A stretch of 17,410 nt of DNA from Azonexaceae bacterium (GTDB lineage: Bacteria; Pseudomonadota; Gammaproteobacteria; Burkholderiales; Rhodocyclaceae), in contig SSTA01000023.1 of the NCBI GenBank assembly GCA_009469685.1, positions 1-17,410 on the forward strand, read 5' to 3'. The stretch's first letter is position 1. Every line of letters starts with the position of its first letter. The notes beneath the pieces are model-generated. The model did no database searches. It was not told where the DNA came from and saw nothing but the letters and a program-made list of their open reading frames with translations. Below, one piece after another: positions 13,767-17,410 of the stretch. A program made the translations under genes and the position numbers.

Positions 13767-14381
13767 TCAGGCTTCCGGCTCAAGGCGCTCCGGTGCGGAG
13801 CGATCGAGCGGCCGCCCGACGGTGAGGACCGCTTCGAGTCCGATTTCCGGCGTACCGGCAGGGGCATTCCCCAACACGCCAAGACCATCCAGAAGCTTGG
13901 TAAAGAAGGCTCTGCCGGCTGCGGTGGCGACGACGTCGAAAATCTCTTCGTCGCCCAAGCCCTGGGCGCGCAGACCATCCACGTCTTCCTGGGTCACGCT
14001 GGCGGCGTCCCGCGCCAGCTTGCGGGCAAAGGCCATCAGGGCGCGCTCGTCCTCCGCGAGGTCGGGGACTTCGCCGCCTTCGGCCATAGCGCGTACCGAG
14101 TCCACCGGAAAGAAGCGGGTGAGATTCTTGCCGTGGGCGAAGGCACAGGCGCTGTTGCGCAATTCAAGGGCGGTGGCGAAGGTCACCAGTTCGAAGCGAC
14201 GATCGCTCATCGGCCGGCGGATTTCCGCCAGCAGCTTGCCCCAGCGGGCCAGCACCTCGGGGCGATGGCTGAACGCCTTTGCATAGTCCGGCACATAACC
14301 CCACGAGGCCTGCTGGCGTTCGTACATGCTGCGAACTTCGCCGGTGGCTAGGGCGGGGGCGACGGTGGCGATAAAGGGCAC
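13767..14381 (-). CDS. AhpD-like / carboxymuconolactone decarboxylase family protein
   Basis: 204 residues, all-helical AhpD-like fold, cytosolic. The core motif is ALELRNSACAFAHGKNL (E73, C79, H83): this is the single-cysteine version common in one branch of the family, and lacks the CxxC of AhpD or classical peroxidase-related members. A thioredoxin-like alkylhydroperoxidase cycle is therefore not expected; the substrate is unknown. The rest follows the family: MPFIATVAPALATGEVRSMY at the N-terminus, and the second helical unit VTQEDVDGLRAQGLGDEEI with DVVATAAGRAFFTKLLDGLG. The start is GTG at 14381, with a strong GGGAGGAG eight bases upstream. It reads away from the ankyrin gene. Confidence 0.85.
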   Translation of the reverse strand: MPFIATVAPALATGEVRSMYERQQASWGYVPDYAKAFSHRPEVLARWGKLLAEIRRPMSDRRFELVTFATALELRNSACAFAHGKNLTRFFPVDSVRAMAEGGEVPDLAEDERALMAFARKLARDAASVTQEDVDGLRAQGLGDEEIFDVVATAAGRAFFTKLLDGLGVLGNAPAGTPEIGLEAVLTVGRPLDRSAPERLEPEA

Positions 14382-14705
14382 GTTTGATCTCCTCCCAGGA
14401 CGAATTCGGCAATTGTGCGCTCAATTCGGCCGGCGATCGCGCACCTATGGATACGCCCAGGGCAGGCGAACCCTTTCCCGGCCTCCCACGCCCGATCGCC
14501 AACTTCGCAAGGCGAGGCAACAGAGAGGCTTGCCGACGGCTGGCGCTGGGAGCTTCACGACCCACCTGCCTCTACCAAGTCCGGAGACTTGACCTGCGCC
14601 GTGTTTTCCAGCCGCCGCGGGAATGCAATAATGATTCCGCGGATGGATGAGCCACCGCGTATCGAACCGGCAAACCCGGCTGCAGATCAACCACTGGATG
14701 GGGAA
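14382..14705. other. 324-bp divergent intergenic region
   Basis: It lies between the AhpD-like and ankyrin genes. No convincing coding frame, tRNA or repeat is seen. It holds the GTG ribosome site of the AhpD-like gene at its left edge, a CGATCG-containing dyad segment around 14432-14442, and the dyad with a -10-like box at 14615-14642. TTGACC at 14589-14594 is too far from that box (32 bp) to act as its -35. Confidence 0.7.
14615..14642 (+). promoter_or_regulatory. Extended -10 promoter inside an inverted repeat, ankyrin gene
   Basis: TGC-AATAAT (14624-14632) is an extended -10 with 5 of 6 matches. It is enclosed by CCGCGGGAAT (14615-14624) and ATTCCGCGG (14634-14642), which pair apart from one extra G. 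A regulator could bind this dyad over the -10. The leader to the ATG at 14706 would be about 67 nt. Confidence 0.35.
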
Positions 14706-15113
14706 ATGACGATGACCAGAAGCAAAGCCAAGAGGGCATTCACCGCGCTCGCCGTGACCATGACACTCCTCGGAGGAACGATGTCGAATGTTGCCGTCGC
14801 GGCTGCACCCGATCCGGTCCAGGCCCGCAAGGATCTGAAGGCGATGGGAGTGGAATACAACGGACAGGAATTCGCCAAGGCTGCAGGAAACGGGGATATG
14901 GCTGCGGTCAAGCTGTTTCTCGACGCGGGCATGGACGTGAATGAAGGCGCCGGTGCGGCCCTCGGCCTCGCCGCGGGACGGGGTCGCCTGGACATGGTCA
15001 AATTCCTTCTGTCGAAGGGCGCCAAGCCGACGTCCAATGCGCTCCAGTACGCGCGGACCCGGGGCCACAAGGACGTCGAGAAGGTACTCGTGGACGCCGG
15101 CGCGAAAGAATGA
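14706..15113 (+). CDS. Exported ankyrin-repeat protein
   Basis: 135 residues. A positively charged N-terminus (TRSKAKR) and hydrophobic stretch (about 12-33) form a signal peptide, cleaved near VAVAA-APDP. Three ankyrin repeats follow at about 52-80 (FAKAAGNGDMAAVKLFLDAG), 83-110 (AALGLAAGRGRLDMVKFLLS) and 112-135 (truncated, LQYARTRGHKDVEKVLVDAG). It probably acts as a small periplasmic protein-binding module; the partner is unknown. ATGs at 14706 and 14712 are both possible, with GGGG just upstream; 14706 was taken. In-frame ATGs at 14631 and 14646 would add an ill-fitting polar stretch before the signal. It converges on the PrxQ gene. Confidence 0.82.
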   Translation: MTMTRSKAKRAFTALAVTMTLLGGTMSNVAVAAAPDPVQARKDLKAMGVEYNGQEFAKAAGNGDMAAVKLFLDAGMDVNEGAGAALGLAAGRGRLDMVKFLLSKGAKPTSNALQYARTRGHKDVEKVLVDAGAKE

Positions 15114-15121
15114 AGCCCACC

Positions 15122-15192
15122 GCCGATCCTCCGCTCCGGATCGGCCCAGCGGGGACCCTGCCAGGGCGGCGAACCTCCGGTTGTCCCCGTTT
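15122..15192. terminator. Hairpins between convergent genes
   Basis: GCCGATCC (15122-15129) and GGATCGGC (15138-15145) form a perfect 8-bp stem with an 8-base loop. A second stem, CGGGGAC (15150-15156) with GTCCCCG (15183-15189), is followed by TTT and encloses a small CCCTG-CC-AGGG stem. They fill the 84-bp gap between the ankyrin and PrxQ gene ends and probably terminate both. Confidence 0.5.
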
Positions 15193-15197
15193 AACGC

Positions 15198-15698
15198 CTA
15201 AACCCGGCGGTCTTGCTGCTCCGGCAGTGCGTCGATCAGTCTCAAGACCTCTTGACCATGGTCGGGGCAGTCCGGGGCGGAGATGATTCCCGCAATCTTT
15301 CCCGCCTCGTCGATCAGGAAGGTCACCCGTTCGCTGACGCCGAATAAGCCGCGCACCAGGCCGCCGATCCCGCTCCCGGCAACACCGTAGGCCCGGGCGA
15401 CGGACCGGTCGGTATCCGCCAGCAGCGGAAACGAGAGTTGAAACTTCTGGCTGAAGCGGAGGTGGGATTCCACCCCCTGGCCGGATACCCCCAGGATCGC
15501 CGCGCCCCGGGCGGCGATTTCCCCATTGGTATCGCGCAGGCTGCAGGCCTGGCGGGTGCAACCCGGGGTGTCGTCCATGGGATAGAAGTAGAGCACCAGC
15601 TTGCGCCCGGCGAAATCGGCAAGGGAGAGGCTGGCGCCGGTCTCGGTCAGACCCTGGAATGCCGGCGCCCGGTCGCCGACCTTGAGGGAGGTGGCCAT
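15198..15698 (-). CDS. bcp: Peroxiredoxin of the Bcp/PrxQ type
   Basis: 166 residues, thioredoxin fold. Reduces hydrogen and organic peroxides. The peroxidatic cysteine is C47 in the motif FYPMDDTPGCTRQAC; the resolving cysteine is C52, five residues later, as in atypical two-Cys PrxQ. Other marks: VGDRAPAFQGL at the N-terminus, GVSGQGVESHLRFSQKF, FPLLADTDRSVARAYGV and RVTFLIDEAGKI. Two more features differ from the shortest Bcp proteins: GSGIGGLVRGLFG inserted before the RVTF strand and a cysteine in APDCPDHG. No signal peptide, so it is cytosolic unlike the two gene products before it. It starts 13 bp after the preceding stop and ends the cytochrome c4 operon. Confidence 0.94.
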   Translation of the reverse strand: MATSLKVGDRAPAFQGLTETGASLSLADFAGRKLVLYFYPMDDTPGCTRQACSLRDTNGEIAARGAAILGVSGQGVESHLRFSQKFQLSFPLLADTDRSVARAYGVAGSGIGGLVRGLFGVSERVTFLIDEAGKIAGIISAPDCPDHGQEVLRLIDALPEQQDRRV

Positions 15699-15711
15699 TT
15701 CCGCCCCGCAG

Positions 15712-16044
15712 TCAGGGATTGGCGGAACCGGCCTGCATCATCTCGTTGCAGGTGGCGCGGCCGAAAGCATCGGCCTTCTTGGGGCTGTCGATCTGCGGCT
15801 CGGCGTAGATGCGGCGGATGATGGCATTGGTGACCCGGGGGCCATTGCTGCCGTCCTCCTCGAAGAGCTTCATGGGTCGCCCCCGCTCCCTATCATTGAA
15901 GGCGACCATGGCAAAATCCCGCACCCGCTGGCAGAAGCGGATGCGCTCGGCGTCGGGCATGGAGTCGTCCACTGCCCCGGCGTGACCGTGGCCCAGGGCG
16001 CTGCCTGCGGCGGCAAGCCCGAGGATCAGGGCGGCGAGCTTCAT
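15712..16044 (-). CDS. Small periplasmic protein of unknown function
   Basis: 110 residues; family not recognised. An N-terminal signal peptide (MKLAALILGLAAAGSALG, probable cleavage before HGHAG) leaves about 92 residues. The mature protein has exactly two cysteines, C38 (IRFCQRVRDFAMVAF) and C99 (GRATCNEMM), which could form a disulfide, and is rich in charged residues between them. There is no CxxCH haem site. The ATG overlaps the stop of the cytochrome c4 gene (ATGA at 16041-16044), so translation is coupled, and PrxQ follows 13 bp later. The context suggests a periplasmic redox or cytochrome partner, which is inference only. Confidence 0.75.
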   Translation of the reverse strand: MKLAALILGLAAAGSALGHGHAGAVDDSMPDAERIRFCQRVRDFAMVAFNDRERGRPMKLFEEDGSNGPRVTNAIIRRIYAEPQIDSPKKADAFGRATCNEMMQAGSANP

Positions 16045-16697
16045 TCGGTCGGTCCTTGCAGAGTGGTCAGATAGGCAAGGATATCCTGAATGTCCTTTTC
16101 CTTGAGGGTATTGAGCACGCCACCCTTGCCCTCTTCGTCGTGGGGCCGATCGCCCTTCAGATAGGCGTCGATCTGGCGCTTGAGGTAGTTCGTGTATTGG
16201 CCCACCAGCATGGGAAACTTGCCGCGCCCCAGGCCGGTCTTGGCATGGCAGGTGACGCAGTTCTTCTGATAGACCGCACCGCCGCTGTCGACATCGCCTT
16301 CCGCTCTTGGGATGATCATCACCTTGTCGACCATCAAAAGGCGCGTCAAGGCATCCTCGTCGCCCTTGAAGCTGGGCATCTTGGTCGGCAGTTCGATGGA
16401 CGCCAGGTATTCGGCCACGTCCCGAATATCCTCATCGGGCAGTTCGCGCTCCTGGGTGTAGGGGAACATGGGGATATTGATCCGCGTGCGGGACCGGAAG
16501 CTCTTGAGCTGATCCATGATGTAGCCCGGCCGCTGACCCGCGAGGCGCGGATACTCGCCTTTCTTGCCCCCCTGGCCGAACTCCCCGTGACAGGCGGCGC
16601 AGGTGCCGTTGATTTCCTTGCCTTTCTCAAGGTCGGCAGAGGAAACGGGAAGGACCGCCAGGGCAAGCAGGAGAGGCAGGTAAGGGCGGATATTCAT
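16041..16697 (-). CDS. Dihaem cytochrome c of the c4 type
   Basis: 218 residues. Signal peptide MNIRPYLPLLLALAVLPVSS, then two class I cytochrome domains. Haem sites are CAACH (C33-H37) and CVTCH (C147-H151). Likely axial methionines lie in INIPMFPYTQ and GKFPMLVGQY. The two halves both contain the YPRLAGQ or FPMLVGQ signature before a YxxxQL or YLKRQI helix, as in cytochrome c4. It carries electrons in the periplasm, usually from the bc1 complex to terminal oxidases or reductases. ATG 16697 gives a standard signal peptide; ATG 16718 adds seven residues; neither has a good ribosome site. It is first in an operon with the 110-residue protein and PrxQ, preceded by an FNR-like box. Confidence 0.93.
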   Translation of the reverse strand: MNIRPYLPLLLALAVLPVSSADLEKGKEINGTCAACHGEFGQGGKKGEYPRLAGQRPGYIMDQLKSFRSRTRINIPMFPYTQERELPDEDIRDVAEYLASIELPTKMPSFKGDEDALTRLLMVDKVMIIPRAEGDVDSGGAVYQKNCVTCHAKTGLGRGKFPMLVGQYTNYLKRQIDAYLKGDRPHDEEGKGGVLNTLKEKDIQDILAYLTTLQGPTE

Positions 16698-16726
16698 CGC
16701 TGGGCCGGGAAAAAACATTGCGGCGA

Positions 16727-16768
16727 ATTGTCGCACGGCCCCCCAAACTAAAAATTGACGCATATCAC
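16727..16768 (-). promoter_or_regulatory. FNR-like class II promoter for the cytochrome c4 operon
   Basis: TTGAC-GCAT-ATCAC at 16755-16768 matches TTGAT-N4-ATCAA at 8 of 10 positions. On the minus strand GACAAT (16732-16727, 4 of 6 match to TATAAT) begins 29.5 bp from the box centre, exactly the class II spacing. Transcription would start near 16720, 23 nt before the ATG at 16697. The same site is too close to the regB ATG (16782) to activate that gene. Confidence 0.4.
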
Positions 16769-16781
16769 CGATAATCCGCCC

Positions 16782-17410
16782 ATGCTGCCCACTGCCACCC
16801 CCGACGCCGATACCCGCGCCGCCAGCCTGCGCCGGCTGACCGCCGCGCGCTGGCTGGTCCTCGGAGCCGTGGCCGCCCTCGTCGTGGGAACGCCGCCTAT
16901 CCTCGGCATTCCGCTCCCGACCCTGCCCATGCTGTCCCTGATCGCCATCGCCGCGGCGGTCAATGGCATCACCGGGGCGCGGCTTGCTCGGGGTGCCACC
17001 ACCGGCCCGGGAGAACTCGCGTTCCACCTCTGGTTCGACATCGGCACCCTGAGCGCCCTCACCTTTTTCAGCGGAGGCGCCACCAACCCCCTGGTGTCGC
17101 TGCTCCTGCCGCCGGTCGCCATCGCCGCCCTGACTTTGCCCATCCCCTGGGTGGTCGCCACCGGGGCGCTCGCCGTCACCGCCTACTCGGCCCTCATGGT
17201 CGCCTACCTGCCCCTGCCCCTGGCGGACGCGGAACGGGCCACCCGCATGCACCTGACCGGCATGTGGCTCACCTTCGCCTTCTCGGCAGGCATGATCGCC
17301 TGGTTCGTCGTACGCCTGGGCGGTCTGATCCGCCGGCGGGATGCGCAACTGGCCGCCGCCCGGGAGGCGGCAATCCGCGACGAGCGGGTCGTCGCCCTCG
17401 GCACCTTGGC
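16782..17410 (+). CDS. regB: RegB/PrrB-type redox sensor histidine kinase, 3' part missing
   Basis: 209 residues are visible and the frame runs off the window. The visible part is the six-helix membrane sensor domain (residues 20-180). It carries the RegB heptad GGxxNPF as GGATNPL (98-104), within DIGTLSALTFFSGGATNPLV; this segment is linked to quinone sensing in RegB. After the last helix come RRRDAQLAAAREAAIRDERV and ALGTLA, the run into the phosphoacceptor region; the H-box itself lies beyond the end. RegB kinases adjust respiration, nitrogen and carbon genes to redox state with the response regulator RegA, which would be expected just downstream. It diverges from the cytochrome c4 operon with 84 bp between. 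The ATG at 16782 has no clear ribosome site. Confidence 0.88.
   Translation, partial: MLPTATPDADTRAASLRRLTAARWLVLGAVAALVVGTPPILGIPLPTLPMLSLIAIAAAVNGITGARLARGATTGPGELAFHLWFDIGTLSALTFFSGGATNPLVSLLLPPVAIAALTLPIPWVVATGALAVTAYSALMVAYLPLPLADAERATRMHLTGMWLTFAFSAGMIAWFVVRLGGLIRRRDAQLAAAREAAIRDERVVALGTL

Noticed and set aside
13767..14381. AhpD-like protein as a degenerate enzyme because one Cys of CxxC is missing
   Set aside because: The single-cysteine motif with the downstream His is typical of one branch of the family, so it is not evidence of decay.
14589..14632. TTGACC as the -35 of the ankyrin promoter
   Set aside because: It is 32 bp from the -10-like box, far beyond usable spacing.
16755..16775. 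TTGACG plus GATAAT as a regB promoter
   Set aside because: The spacer is only 9 bp; the TTGAC fits better as half of the FNR-like box.
1..17410. CRISPR arrays, tRNA/rRNA genes, insertion sequences, attachment sites or origins
   Set aside because: Read-through of all intergenic stretches gave no regularly spaced repeats, cloverleaf-like sequence or transposase motifs.

Overview
The window looks like chromosomal DNA of a high-GC betaproteobacterium, most likely of the Rhodocyclales type (Dechloromonas, Azospira, Thauera and relatives). This rests on the close alaA, hom and thrC matches to proteobacterial enzymes, a two-haem cytochrome c of c4 type beside a RegB-type redox kinase, a DUF2249 gene of the kind found in denitrifiers, and GC-rich codon use throughout. 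The lineage is an inference; there is no rRNA gene to fix it. I see no tRNA, rRNA, CRISPR array, transposase or phage gene.

Region 1 (1-1116): the 3' part of nadC (NAD synthesis), then a self-contained unit of about 235 nt: a near-consensus promoter, a 45-residue membrane microprotein and an intrinsic terminator. Region 2 (1116-5243, minus strand): thrC, a His-containing polytopic membrane protein, a DUF2249 protein behind a well-placed FNR/Dnr-type promoter, and an exported WG-repeat protein. Region 3 (5343-6074, plus): an AmiD-like lipoprotein amidase, divergent from the WG-repeat gene. Region 4 (6112-7668, minus): a compact tetR-SRPBCC-VOC operon whose promoter spacer contains a near-perfect operator and whose transcript should start at the ATG. 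Region 5 (7741-9417): an isochorismatase-like hydrolase, divergent from an unusual short ClpX paralogue. Region 6 (9402-12616, minus): alaA, hom and a DUF1318-like lipoprotein, apparently co-transcribed. Region 7 (12736-15113): an Mth938-domain protein, a YaiI/UPF0178 protein, an AhpD-like protein and an exported ankyrin protein. Region 8 (15198-17410): a cytochrome c4 / unknown periplasmic protein / PrxQ operon on the minus strand, divergent from the 5' part of a RegB/PrrB-type sensor kinase.

Two themes run through the window. One is amino-acid synthesis (alaA, hom, thrC), with hom and thrC on the same strand but separated by about 7.4 kb of unrelated genes. The other is redox and low-oxygen physiology: two FNR-like boxes, each with a -10-like hexamer at exactly the class II spacing, precede the DUF2249/membrane-protein pair and the cytochrome c4 operon, and the RegB-type kinase lies next to the second. 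The least ordinary gene is the ClpX paralogue at 8398-9417. It keeps the ATPase motifs but lacks the zinc domain and has altered pore-1, RKH and ClpP-docking loops.
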